A DNA stretch of 17,117 nucleotides from Lachnospiraceae bacterium (GCA_900771995.1 CAAGQC010000037.1:1-17117); one strand, 5' to 3'. Positions 1-8,648 are shown, counted from the first letter of the stretch. Notes: generated by a model from the sequence alone, not told the origin. Program-made: numbers and translations.

Positions 1-76
1 ATATCTGCCTGAGGGCCTTCTGCCGCTCCGGGAGTTCGTCCGGTTTAGAAAAACATTTATTTCACTAACTTTCCAT

Positions 77-799
77 TTAGTCGTTCAAAGCCATATCCTT
101 CAGCTTCGCAAACAGATTACGTACCGGCTTGGCACTTAAGATCAGCAGGGTCACGGCTGCTTCGGCGAAGATATAGATAGCATTGTAGACGATGGCGTAG
201 GGCAGGGGATCCCAGCCTTCCCAGGCATAATAACCGAAGAAGATCCATCCGGAGATCACGGCGAACACATATCTTCCCAGAACCCCGGCGATATATCCTT
301 TGATCAGGCCAAACTTCGCGTTGGAGAAGAGGCCGGACAGTCCCAGTGCGCCGAAAGCCAGCAGATAGTCTACGACCAACTGCATGGGATATAACACATA
401 GGGATCAATGAGCAGCTGCAGAACGCCATAAGCAACACCGGTAGCAATACCGGCCCCCAGACCGAACCAGTAGCCGGGCAGGCAGATCACCAGCATGGAC
501 AGCAGGGTAATGGAGCCGCCGGTAGGGAAATGGAACAGTTTAATATTGGAGAGAACGGTTCCCAAAGCGATGGCCATAGCACAGAAAGCCAACTGTTTTA
601 CGGTAAGCTTACCGCGGTTCATTTTATGATCACCATCGGAAGCTGCAGGGGCTGCCGCAGTTTTTTTCATCTGCATGCGGGCGAACAAAACGGCAACCGC
701 CAACAGGGCGATCAGAATGACTACCAGCAGGACATTTCCCAGAGTCGTAGGAGTATAAGTAGTTTCTCCCCAGTCATTGGTAACAGCAGTGTACAACAT
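77..799 (-). CDS. thiT: Energy-coupling factor thiamine transporter S component ThiT
   Basis: This is the membrane substrate-binding (S) subunit of an ECF-type vitamin importer. It captures thiamine and works with a shared EcfA/EcfA'/EcfT module not seen here. The body is very hydrophobic, with several membrane segments and ThiT-like stretches such as GYWFGLGAG, VVDYLLAFGALGLSGLF and WDPLPYAIVYNAIY. An extra N-terminal membrane segment and an Ala/Pro/Lys linker precede the usual core of about 190 residues. The open frame extends upstream to an ATG at 847. I prefer the ATG at 799 because AAGGAGGA lies 7 bases before it, giving 240 residues, while the upstream ATG has no good site. The TPP riboswitch in the leader independently supports thiamine as the substrate. 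Family assignment is firm; the start is likely. Confidence 0.93.
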   Translation of the reverse strand: MLYTAVTNDWGETTYTPTTLGNVLLVVILIALLAVAVLFARMQMKKTAAAPAASDGDHKMNRGKLTVKQLAFCAMAIALGTVLSNIKLFHFPTGGSITLLSMLVICLPGYWFGLGAGIATGVAYGVLQLLIDPYVLYPMQLVVDYLLAFGALGLSGLFSNAKFGLIKGYIAGVLGRYVFAVISGWIFFGYYAWEGWDPLPYAIVYNAIYIFAEAAVTLLILSAKPVRNLFAKLKDMALND

Positions 800-830
800 A
801 AAAAAATCCTCCTTCGTGTGCGCGAGGAGG
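800..830 (-). terminator. Riboswitch expression platform: hairpin plus T7, containing the thiT ribosome site
   Basis: Read on the minus strand, CCTCCTCG and CGAAGGAGG form a stem with one bulged A and a six-base loop (CGCACA), followed by A and seven T. This has the shape of an intrinsic terminator. The 3' arm is also the Shine-Dalgarno sequence of thiT, and the T run ends at the ATG (797-799). One structure could therefore end transcription or hide the ribosome site when TPP is bound. The competing antiterminator pairing was not identified. Confidence 0.75.
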
Positions 831-871
831 GACAACATCGTATCCATGCAAAAGAAACTTTCAGCATGAAC

Positions 872-970
872 AAAGTGCTTCCTTACGCCGGTATTATCCG
901 GTTCAAGTAGTGAGGGTTAGAAGCGAAGTCCGAGGACGACGCTTCAATCTCAGCGATGTGCTCCCCTAGC
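872..970 (-). promoter_or_regulatory. TPP (THI-box) riboswitch
   Basis: The minus strand shows conserved TPP aptamer elements in order: a GGGGAGC start, CTGAGAT (948-953 and next base), a variable stem built from GAAGCG and CGCTTC, ACCC, then TTGAACCGGATAATACCGG and CGTAAGGAAG. The order and spacing match the family. The aptamer lies between a sigma-A-type promoter and thiT, and should reduce transporter expression when thiamine pyrophosphate is plentiful. Confidence 0.95.
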
Positions 971-991
971 GGATATTCTATTTACCTGTTT

Positions 992-1020
992 ACTATAGTG
1001 CTTTATCGCGGCAGTGTCAA
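992..1020 (-). promoter_or_regulatory. Sigma-A-type promoter of the riboswitch-thiT transcript
   Basis: On the minus strand there is a perfect TTGACA -35 (1015-1020) and a TATAGT -10 (992-997) separated by 17 bases. Transcription would start near 985, just ahead of the aptamer. This is a near-consensus promoter, so control is expected to act mainly through the riboswitch. Confidence 0.85.
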
Positions 1021-1098
1021 GCACTTACTTCACAAACGGCTCGGTGAAACGCCTGGACGGATGAACAGACAGAGGCAGAGCAAGATCGGTCCGGGATC

Positions 1099-1893
1099 CT
1101 ATAAAAAAGTCTTCAACACCTGCAATACCCCTTTTTCCCAATAAGGAGCGCAGGTTCCCTTTGCTGCGGCGATGACTTCTTCCCTTGCGTTGGACACGGC
1201 GAAACTTGTCCCGGCACTTTGCAGCATTTCGATATCGTTCAGATTGTCCCCAAAGGTACAGGTCTCCTCCGGTGCGATTCCCAGATATTCCTGAAGAAAA
1301 CGGATCGCGGTTCCTTTATTGACGCCCAGTGGATTACAGTCCACCCATTCTTTTCCGGCGGATGCAAGCTTCGCTCGGGACTGCCAGGTGGGCGTGAAGA
1401 CGGGAGCACACATTTCTTCACAGGCGGAAGGATGGTATACCGTGAACTTGATCACATTTTCCACCGGTGTCTTCATAAGATCTGCGGATTCCCGGATGTC
1501 ATAGCCGTAGGAATCCGTAAGCCACCGGAACATCCGGCTTCCGGCATCTTCCGCCAGACAATAGTCCGGAGTGGCAATGAAATAATCGCAGTCCGGCAGT
1601 TCATTCCGCACCGTCTCACACATTCCATGCCAGATATCTTCCGGTAAAGTATGCACTTTTAAAATCTCCCGGGGCGTGCGGACTACCGTACCGCCGTCGG
1701 TGATATAGAGAAGCTTGTCCCGGATGGGAGCAAAAAGCTTCCGCTCGCTGACGAACTGTCGGCCGGAGCAGGCAACGAAGCGGATGCCTTTTGCCGCCAG
1801 CTTTTCAATGACAGTCATGTATTCCGGATCCAGCATCAGGGTGCCATCCTTTAAGAGCGTGCCGTCGATATCAGTTGCGATAAGTTTGATCAT
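1099..1893 (-). CDS. Cof-type HAD-superfamily sugar-phosphate/nucleotide phosphatase
   Basis: A 264-residue cytoplasmic haloacid dehalogenase hydrolase of the Cof (type IIB cap) group. Members usually dephosphorylate sugar phosphates, FMN/PLP or nucleotide intermediates, and the substrate here is unknown. All four motifs are visible: DIDGT with nucleophile D8 and acid/base D10; ACSGR with S43; GVNKG with K193; and FGDNLND with D216 and D220. Length is normal for the family. TTGGAGG sits just before the ATG. It is transcribed in the same direction as thiT, which has its own promoter in the gap, so the two are probably separate units. No clear terminator follows it. Confidence 0.9.
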   Translation of the reverse strand: MIKLIATDIDGTLLKDGTLMLDPEYMTVIEKLAAKGIRFVACSGRQFVSERKLFAPIRDKLLYITDGGTVVRTPREILKVHTLPEDIWHGMCETVRNELPDCDYFIATPDYCLAEDAGSRMFRWLTDSYGYDIRESADLMKTPVENVIKFTVYHPSACEEMCAPVFTPTWQSRAKLASAGKEWVDCNPLGVNKGTAIRFLQEYLGIAPEETCTFGDNLNDIEMLQSAGTSFAVSNAREEVIAAAKGTCAPYWEKGVLQVLKTFL

Positions 1894-1960
1894 AGTGCCT
1901 CCAAATGTTATATTTCATTATATGTGAACTCACGAATTCGTGCTATCGCGCGCTCATTAC

Positions 1961-1990
1961 ATTATATCCTACCATCCGCCGGATTTGCAA
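1961..1990 (-). promoter_or_regulatory. Putative promoter of the HAD phosphatase gene
   Basis: On the minus strand TTGCAA (1985-1990) and a perfect TATAAT (1961-1966) are separated by 18 bases, about 70 bases before the start codon. A second TATAAT lies nearer the gene without a good -35. The call rests on the motif match only. Confidence 0.5.
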
Positions 1991-2068
1991 ACAGTATCTG
2001 GAAATACAAAACAGTTGGAAAAACCCCTGAAATATAGTATCTTATATAGTATCGGAAATGTATATACG

Positions 2069-2090
2069 TGCCCGGTGGGAGACGCGGGCA
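2069..2090 (+). repeat. 6-bp inverted repeat in the leader of the GTPase-nuclease gene
   Basis: TGCCCG (2069-2074) and CGGGCA (2085-2090) can form a hairpin with a ten-base loop just upstream of the ribosome site of the 2112 gene. A weak promoter candidate, TTGGAA (2015-2020), 17 bases, TATCTT (2038-2043), lies further upstream. The hairpin could affect translation, but nothing in the sequence proves a role. Confidence 0.35.
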
Positions 2091-2111
2091 TTGGAAGGAT
2101 AGGATAGCAGC

Positions 2112-4790
2112 ATGAAAAAAAGTATCGTCGGGATTCTGGCGCATGTGGATGCCGGGAAGACCACATTGGCGGAAAGCCTTTTATATACCTGTGGAGTCAT
2201 TCACAAGGCCGGAAGAGTGGACCACGGAGACGCTTTTCTGGACAACGGGGATATGGAACGGAAAAGAGGAATCACCATTTTCTCCAAGCAGGCGAGAATC
2301 CACTGGAAAGATGTGGATATCACTCTGTTAGACACCCCCGGACATGTGGATTTCTCTGCGGAAATGGAGCGGACACTGCAGGTACTGGATGCAGCGGTTC
2401 TGGTCATCGACGGGAGCGATGGCGTGCAGGGGGACGTACATACCCTGTGGCAATTGCTGAAAAGATATGAAGTGCCGGTATTTCTATTCGTAAATAAGAT
2501 GGATCAGCCGGGCACGGATCCGGCAAAAATACTGGCGGAACTTCAGAAAAAGCTGGACGGCAATATCGTGGCGGCAGGGAATCTGTTGCAGACAGAAGCG
2601 GACAAGGCGAAACGCGATACAGAACTGGAACATGCAGCCATGTGCAGTGAAGCATTGATGGAAGAATATCTGGAGACCGGAGAATTGTCGCCGGAAAGCG
2701 TGACAGATACTGTAGCGGAGCGTAAAATGTTCCCCTGTTTTTTCGGATCGGCGCTGAGACAAAGCGGGGTCGAAGAACTGCTGGACGGACTGAACGCCTG
2801 GCTGCCGCAGCCGGAATATCCGGAAGAATTCGGTGCCAGAGTCTATAAGATCGGCAGAGACAACGCCGGAATCCGACTGACATATCTGAAAGTCACCGGT
2901 GGAATACTGCGGGTCAAGATGCCTGTGGGAAACGACAAAAGCGGTGCGGGAGAAGAGGTCTGGGAGGAAAAATGTGATCAGCTGCGTCTCTATAACGGCG
3001 GCAGCTACGAGACCGCAGATACGGTGGAAGCCGGGGAAGTCTGCGCGGTTACGGGACTTACGAAGACCTTCGCCGGTCAGGGACTGGGATACGAAAGTGA
3101 GAATTCCACGCCCATACTGGAGCCGGTATTGACTTACCGACTGTTGCTGCCCCCGGAGGTGGATCCTGTGGTGGCACTGGGCAAACTGCGCCAGCTGGAA
3201 GAGGAAGAACCGCAGCTGCATGTGCTGTGGCAGGAAGAGAACCGGGAGATCCACATGCAGGTCATGGGACAGGTACAGATGGAGATCCTCAAAAATATCC
3301 TGTGGGAGCGCTTCGGACTGGAAGCGGAATTCGATGCGGGAAGCATTGTATATAAGGAAACTCTGGCAGAACCCGTGGAGGGCATCGGGCATTTTGAACC
3401 CCTGCGGCATTATGCAGAGGTACATCTGCTGCTGGAGCCCGGAGAGCGGGGCAGCGGATTGCAGTTTGCCTCTCTGTGCAGCGAGGACATGCTGGACCGC
3501 AACTGGCAGCGGCTGATTCTGACACATCTGGAGGAAAAACGGCATGTGGGAGTACTGACCGGTTCCGAACTCACGGATCTGCGGATCCTGCTGATCGCAG
3601 GCAGGGCACATACGAAACATACGGAGGGCGGAGATTTCCGGCAGGCCACTTACCGCGCGGTGCGGCAGGGAATGCGCAGCGGAAAAAGTATCCTGTTAGA
3701 GCCCTGGTTTTCCTTCCGGCTGGAAGTGCCGACGGAAAATCTCGGCAGAGCCATGTCGGATATCACAAGAATGAACGGAAGCTTTGAACCGCCGGAGACG
3801 GAAGGGGACAGCAGTGTGCTGACAGGAAGCGTTCCCGTAGCCTCTATGGGGGATTACGGAAAAGAAGTTGCTTCCTATACCAAGGGACATGGGCGTCTGT
3901 CCTGTACTTTAAAAGGATACGAACCCTGTCACAATCCGGAAGAGGTGATGGCAGTGATCGGCTATGACCCGGAGGCGGACGTGGCGAATCCCACGGGATC
4001 GGTCTTCTGTGCCCATGGGGCCGGTTTTCAGGTACCCTGGGATCAGGTGCCGGAATATGCCCATGTGGAGAGTGGCTGGGCGCCGGAGAAGGAAGATGGC
4101 GGAGACAGTGATGAGGCGGAAGCGGGAATGCAGGCTGTGAGCAGGCAGAAGGGAGCTTTCCGGCAGACCGGAGGCGGCGTAGAACGCATCATATCCCAGG
4201 AAGAGATCGAAGAGATCTTCCGCCAGACCTATGGAAAAAAAGCGGAGGATCCCCACAGATTCCGCAGATACCATACTTCCTCCGGAAACCGTAGCAGTTA
4301 TACGGGCAGTTCGGCGGGAAGTGTAGGGGAGGCCGGTGCGCGCAAGATCGTGCCACAGGAAAAACCGGAGGAATATCTGCTGGTGGACGGCTATAATATT
4401 ATTTTTGCATGGCCGGAACTGCGGGATCTGGCGAAGATTAACCTGGACAGCGCCCGGGACAAACTGATGGATATTCTGTGCAATTATCAGGGATATCAGG
4501 GCTGCCGGCTGATCCTGGTCTACGATGCCTATAAGGTAAAGGGCAATCCCGGCTCCACCATGAAGTATCATAATATAGAAGTGGTCTATACAAAAGAAGC
4601 AGAGACCGCAGACCAGTATATTGAGCGGACGACTCATCAGCTGGGAGCAAAACCGCAGAAATACCGGGTGACGGTGGCAACCTCCGATGCACTGGAGCAG
4701 ATGATCATCTGGGGAAACGGTGCCACCAGAATGTCTGCACTGGGACTGAAAGCAGCGGTGGAGGCAGCAGGCGCTGAATATTTTAAATAA
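2112..4790 (+). CDS. EF-G/Tet(M)-like ribosomal GTPase fused to a C-terminal Rae1/YacP-type NYN ribonuclease domain
   Basis: 892 residues with two parts. Residues 1 to about 680 form a translational GTPase of the EF-G/ribosomal-protection family: G1 AHVDAGKTT (10-18), switch I RGITI (52-56), DTPGH (74-78, with the catalytic His78), NKMD (128-131), then EF-G-like domains II-V ending with a TKGHGRLSCTLKGYEPC segment. A polar linker of about 70 residues follows. Residues about 753-892 resemble the YacP/Rae1 NYN endoribonuclease: LVDGYNI with D759, VYDAYK with D805, TADQYIE with D834 and VATSD with D859. In Bacillus subtilis, Rae1 binds the ribosome and cleaves mRNA in the A site. The tip region AHTKHTEGGDFR (499-510) replaces the YYSP-type loop of Tet(M), so classical tetracycline protection is doubtful. 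AGGA lies 7 bases before the ATG. The architecture is certain; the job (clearing or cutting mRNA on stalled ribosomes) is inference. Confidence 0.9.
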   Translation: MKKSIVGILAHVDAGKTTLAESLLYTCGVIHKAGRVDHGDAFLDNGDMERKRGITIFSKQARIHWKDVDITLLDTPGHVDFSAEMERTLQVLDAAVLVIDGSDGVQGDVHTLWQLLKRYEVPVFLFVNKMDQPGTDPAKILAELQKKLDGNIVAAGNLLQTEADKAKRDTELEHAAMCSEALMEEYLETGELSPESVTDTVAERKMFPCFFGSALRQSGVEELLDGLNAWLPQPEYPEEFGARVYKIGRDNAGIRLTYLKVTGGILRVKMPVGNDKSGAGEEVWEEKCDQLRLYNGGSYETADTVEAGEVCAVTGLTKTFAGQGLGYESENSTPILEPVLTYRLLLPPEVDPVVALGKLRQLEEEEPQLHVLWQEENREIHMQVMGQVQMEILKNILWERFGLEAEFDAGSIVYKETLAEPVEGIGHFEPLRHYAEVHLLLEPGERGSGLQFASLCSEDMLDRNWQRLILTHLEEKRHVGVLTGSELTDLRILLIAGRAHTKHTEGGDFRQATYRAVRQGMRSGKSILLEPWFSFRLEVPTENLGRAMSDITRMNGSFEPPETEGDSSVLTGSVPVASMGDYGKEVASYTKGHGRLSCTLKGYEPCHNPEEVMAVIGYDPEADVANPTGSVFCAHGAGFQVPWDQVPEYAHVESGWAPEKEDGGDSDEAEAGMQAVSRQKGAFRQTGGGVERIISQEEIEEIFRQTYGKKAEDPHRFRRYHTSSGNRSSYTGSSAGSVGEAGARKIVPQEKPEEYLLVDGYNIIFAWPELRDLAKINLDSARDKLMDILCNYQGYQGCRLILVYDAYKVKGNPGSTMKYHNIEVVYTKEAETADQYIERTTHQLGAKPQKYRVTVATSDALEQMIIWGNGATRMSALGLKAAVEAAGAEYFK

Positions 4791-4896
4791 GAGAGTTTTA
4801 CGGGACTTGAAAAAGTGTAATCTATACCTGTCAGGACGGAAAAAAGAGACTTCCGACAAAGCCTGAATATGAAAAGCAGAGAAAGAGGTATGGATT

Positions 4897-5280
4897 ATGA
4901 GAAGACAGCTGGTTTCTAATATTGCATTTTACGGTACTACCGCAGTACTTATTCTGATCATTGTATTATGTATTGGTGCAACAGTGAAGAGCGAGAGCCG
5001 GGATGAGACAAGACGCATGGAAAACCGGGCACAGGAACAGCAGTTGATGAGTGATATGCGGCAGTACCTGAATGAGAACGGTTATCGCAACAGCGGTGTG
5101 ACGCTGACCTATGCGGTAGAGGAAGACGGCAGTCCGGATTATACATTTACCATTCATCATAAGAAGATCAACGGCATGAGCGAGACGGAGCGGGAAGCGC
5201 TGAGCACAGAACTTGCACAGGCCTGCAACGCGGACGGCGATTATTCGGTTTCCTATGAATATCTGCTGACGGATTTTTAG
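4897..5280 (+). CDS. Small membrane-anchored protein of unknown function
   Basis: 127 residues. A single hydrophobic segment (about residues 9-28) follows a short basic start (MRRQ), which suggests a signal anchor with the rest outside the cell or in the envelope. Residues about 32-60 are charged and probably helical (RDETRRMENRAQEQQLM). The remainder looks like a small alpha/beta domain with a TLTYAVEEDGSPDYTFTIHH stretch. I do not recognise the family. GAGG lies 8 bases before the ATG; another ATG at 4890 is out of frame. It starts 106 bases after the GTPase-nuclease gene in the same direction, and no terminator or clear promoter is visible between them, so co-transcription is possible. Confidence 0.7.
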   Translation: MRRQLVSNIAFYGTTAVLILIIVLCIGATVKSESRDETRRMENRAQEQQLMSDMRQYLNENGYRNSGVTLTYAVEEDGSPDYTFTIHHKKINGMSETEREALSTELAQACNADGDYSVSYEYLLTDF

Positions 5281-5291
5281 AGACTATTTAC

Positions 5292-5320
5292 ATGACTTTT
5301 TTGAAAATAAGGGGTATACT
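5292..5320 (+). promoter_or_regulatory. Putative promoter of the DUF1653-mutY-glycosyltransferase operon
   Basis: ATGACT (5292-5297), 17 bases, then TATACT (5315-5320), ending about 48 bases before the DUF1653 start codon. The -10 matches consensus at 5 of 6 bases and the -35 at 4 of 6. The position fits, but the -35 is weak. Confidence 0.45.
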
Positions 5321-5368
5321 GATACCATATGCCACAGAAAACGGGGCGATGGGAAAGGAGAACGACAG

Positions 5369-5964
5369 ATGACATTTATTCCCAAACCACATGAGATATA
5401 TAAGCATTTTAAGGGCAATCTGTATCAGGTCGTAACGATCGCAGAACATTCCGAGACCGGGGAACAGTTGGTGATCTATCAGGCTTTATATGGGGACTTT
5501 AAGACCTATGCAAGACCGCTTGCGATGTTCACCGGAGAGGTGGACCGGGAGAAATACCCGGAGGTGACACAGCGGTTCCGTTTTGAATTGCAGGGCGCGG
5601 AGGCAGACAGACAGATCCGTGAGGCGGATGCAGTAAGCGGAGCAGAGGCAGAGGCAGACAGACAGATCCGCGAGGCGGATGCAGTAAGCGGAGCAGCGGC
5701 CGCTTCGACACGGGCACCGGAGAAGACAGCCCCGGTACAGCCCGCCGAAGACGAAGAACCCGCACTGGATCCGCTGGTACTGGAGTTCCTGGATGCGGAT
5801 TCCTATGAGGAGAAGTTAAATATTCTGGCAGGATTGCATCACCGGATCACCAACGAGATGATCACGACCATGGCGATCTCCTGCGATATTGAGGTAAATG
5901 ACGGTGAGCCGGAAGAACGTTACGAAGAACTGAAAAACTGTCTGCTCACCATGGAGAAGTTCGA

Positions 5965-5983
<19 letters not shown>
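5369..5983 (+). CDS. DUF1653-domain protein with internal 17-residue duplication
   Basis: 204 residues, cytoplasmic. Residues about 1-72 are a DUF1653 domain (PKPHEIYKHFKGNLYQVV, VIYQALYGDFKTYARPLAMF), a small beta-rich domain whose biochemical role is not established. Residues about 78-111 hold two copies of a 17-residue unit with EADRQIREADAVSG. A low-complexity Pro/Glu linker and a helical C-terminal domain (about 130-204) follow. AAGGAG lies about 9 bases before the ATG. The end overlaps the mutY start by 19 bases, so the two genes are probably translationally coupled. The duplicated unit lies in the linker, where length change is likely tolerated. The domain call is good; the function is unknown. 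Confidence 0.85.
5600..5701 (+). repeat. Tandem 51-bp duplication inside the DUF1653 gene
   Basis: Two adjacent 51-base units (5600-5650 and 5651-5701) differ at only three positions, each starting GAGGCAGACAGACAGATCCG. The period is a multiple of three, so the reading frame is kept and each unit adds 17 residues. Near identity suggests a recent duplication. Confidence 0.9.
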
Positions 5984-7134
<1,151 letters not shown>

Positions 7135-7164
7135 ACAATAAGAATGTGAAGAAAGGACAGCGAT

Positions 7165-8193
7165 ATGAAATTACTTTCCATAGCAATTCCCTGTTACAAT
7201 TCTGAAAAGTATATGAGAAAATGTATTGATTCCCTGCTGATCGGTGGTGAGGATGTGGAGATACTGATCATTGATGACGGATCTACCAAGGACCGCACGG
7301 CAGAGATCGCAGATGAATATGAAGCACAGTTTCCGACTATCGTCCGTGCAATCCACAAAGAGAACGGCGGACACGGTTCCGCGGTGAACACCGGAATCGC
7401 CAATGCCACGGGACTGTATTTTAAAGTAGTGGACAGTGATGACTGGGTGAAGCAGGATGCATATTTTAAGATCCTGGATACCCTGCGGGAACTGGCCGGC
7501 GGCGGTCAGGCACTGGACATGCTGATCAGCAACTATGTCTATGAAAAGGAAGGCGAGCGCCGCAAGAAGGTGATCCAGTACCGTCGTATTCTGCCGGTGG
7601 AGAAGATGTTCACCTGGTCGGACTGCCATCATTTCCTGAAGGGACATTACATACTGATGCACTCCGTGATCTTCCGCACCAGACTGTTACAGGAATGTGG
7701 ACTGAAGCTGCCGGAGCATACCTTCTATGTGGACAATCTGTATGTATTTGAGCCGCTTCCCTATGTCAAGAACATGTATTATCTGGATGTGAACTTCTAC
7801 AGATATTATATAGGAAGACAGGATCAGTCGGTGAACGAGACGGTAATGATCTCCCGGATCGACCAGCAGATCCGTGTGACGAAGCTGATGATCGATTATC
7901 TGGTAGGCAGAAAGGCAGAACTGGTGAAGAACAGACGTCTGTACCAGTATATGCGTAACTACCTGGAGATCATTATGACGGTATCCTCCGTGTTGCTGAT
8001 CCGTTCCGGAACCACAGAACATCTGGAGAAAAAGAAAGAACTGTGGGAGTACCTGAAGGGAAAGGACAAACGACTGTATCTGTGGATGCGCAACGGCATC
8101 ATGGGCGGTACCATGAACCTGCCCGGAAGAGGCGGCCGGAAAATTTCGGTAGAAGGGTATAAGATCTGCCAGAAATTATTTGGATTTAATTAG
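7165..8193 (+). CDS. Family 2 (GT-A fold) glycosyltransferase
   Basis: 342 residues. The N-terminal half is a typical GT2 domain: SIAIPCYNSEKYMRKCIDSL at the nucleotide-binding start, IIDDGS (35-40), GHGSAVNTGI, and the metal/nucleotide-binding DSDDW (90-94). The C-terminal part is soluble and helical with basic patches and no clear membrane segment, so the enzyme is cytoplasmic or peripheral. Sugar donor and acceptor cannot be read from the sequence. It starts 30 bases after mutY behind AAAGGA and probably belongs to that transcript rather than to the polysaccharide operon. An intrinsic terminator lies about 100 bases downstream, inside the convergent regulator gene. Confidence 0.9.
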   Translation: MKLLSIAIPCYNSEKYMRKCIDSLLIGGEDVEILIIDDGSTKDRTAEIADEYEAQFPTIVRAIHKENGGHGSAVNTGIANATGLYFKVVDSDDWVKQDAYFKILDTLRELAGGGQALDMLISNYVYEKEGERRKKVIQYRRILPVEKMFTWSDCHHFLKGHYILMHSVIFRTRLLQECGLKLPEHTFYVDNLYVFEPLPYVKNMYYLDVNFYRYYIGRQDQSVNETVMISRIDQQIRVTKLMIDYLVGRKAELVKNRRLYQYMRNYLEIIMTVSSVLLIRSGTTEHLEKKKELWEYLKGKDKRLYLWMRNGIMGGTMNLPGRGGRKISVEGYKICQKLFGFN

Positions 8194-8203
8194 AACAGAA
8201 TTA

Positions 8204-8551
8204 TTATCTGGAAGCCAGGAACAGTTTTAAAAGTCTGAGAGCATAGTCACGCTCTCTTTGTTCGGAATTATTTAACATAGTTAAAATAGCGGATACTTCG
8301 GCGGTTTCTCCGGGGTATCCGTTTTTTCCTGTATCTTTTCCATAAATAATATAATCCAGTGACATATCGAGTGTCTCGGAAAGAGCCATCAGTGTCTCCA
8401 CACTCATACCGCAGCTGCCACGTTCAATGTCTGCATAATATTTGGCGGCGCGGTCTATTTTTTCGGCCATTTCGTCCTGGGTAAATCCCAACAGATTTCT
8501 TTTCTGACGAATACGCTCTCCGGCGGCCAGACGATCATAAGTTTTTTTCAT
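8204..8551 (-). CDS. XRE-family helix-turn-helix transcriptional regulator
   Basis: 115 residues. Residues about 10-66 form a Cro/C1-type helix-turn-helix (GERIRQKRNLLGFTQDEMAE, then a recognition helix near AAKYYADIERG and SVETLMALSETLDMSLDYII). The C-terminal 45 residues are short and helical, probably for dimerisation. GGAGG lies 7 bases before the ATG. The gene is divergent from the sortase-led polysaccharide operon, and three palindromic sites sit in the shared intergenic region, so it is the best candidate for their binding protein. Whether it represses or activates is not shown; the sites overlap promoter elements, which favours repression. Its stop is 10 bases from the convergent glycosyltransferase stop. 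Confidence 0.92.
   Translation of the reverse strand: MKKTYDRLAAGERIRQKRNLLGFTQDEMAEKIDRAAKYYADIERGSCGMSVETLMALSETLDMSLDYIIYGKDTGKNGYPGETAEVSAILTMLNNSEQRERDYALRLLKLFLASR
8290..8327 (+). terminator. Intrinsic terminator of the mutY-glycosyltransferase operon, inside the antisense regulator gene
   Basis: CGGATAC (8290-8296) pairs perfectly with GTATCCG (8315-8321). An inner CGG/CCG pair extends the stem, and six T follow directly. The orientation would stop plus-strand transcription arriving from the glycosyltransferase gene about 100 bases upstream, before it reaches the operon promoter. The terminator is encoded within the 3' half of the regulator's reading frame on the opposite strand. Confidence 0.75.
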
Positions 8552-8615
8552 GTATATCCTCCAATAATCATTACCCCTTTTTAGAATGAGCCCCTTTGTA
8601 CATTTTTATGATTTT

Positions 8616-8644
8616 ATTATCTATCTCCATTATGAAGATGTGAA
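8616..8644 (-). promoter_or_regulatory. Promoter of the XRE regulator gene
   Basis: On the minus strand TTCACA (8639-8644) and GATAAT (8616-8621) are separated by 17 bases, each one base from consensus. The -35 lies 4 bases from the -35 of the divergent operon promoter, so the two promoters are back to back and one bound protein could affect both. Confidence 0.65.
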
Positions 8645-8648
8645 AGTA

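Noticed and set aside
1..76. Possible ends of genes at the left edge: a plus-strand frame ending in TAA at 66-68 and a minus-strand frame reading KPDELPERQKALRQ
   Set aside because: Only about 20 codons are visible, the minus-strand frame has no start codon after its stop, and neither can be preferred by eye.
648..667. Terminator-like CTGC/GCAG stem followed by T7 on the plus strand
   Set aside because: The stem is only about 4 bp, lies antisense within thiT, and no plus-strand gene needs a terminator there.
800..847. Longer ThiT start at the ATG at 847
   Set aside because: It lacks a ribosome site, would place 16 codons across the terminator hairpin, and the ATG at 799 has a perfect AAGGAGGA.
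2484..3620. 378-codon open frame on the minus strand
   Set aside because: It lies opposite the GTPase gene with its clear motifs; its composition (many His, Gln, Phe, Arg) is that of an antisense shadow.
3909..4859. 316-codon open frame on the minus strand
   Set aside because: It is opposite the NYN-domain part of the fusion protein, has no ribosome site and no recognisable domain.
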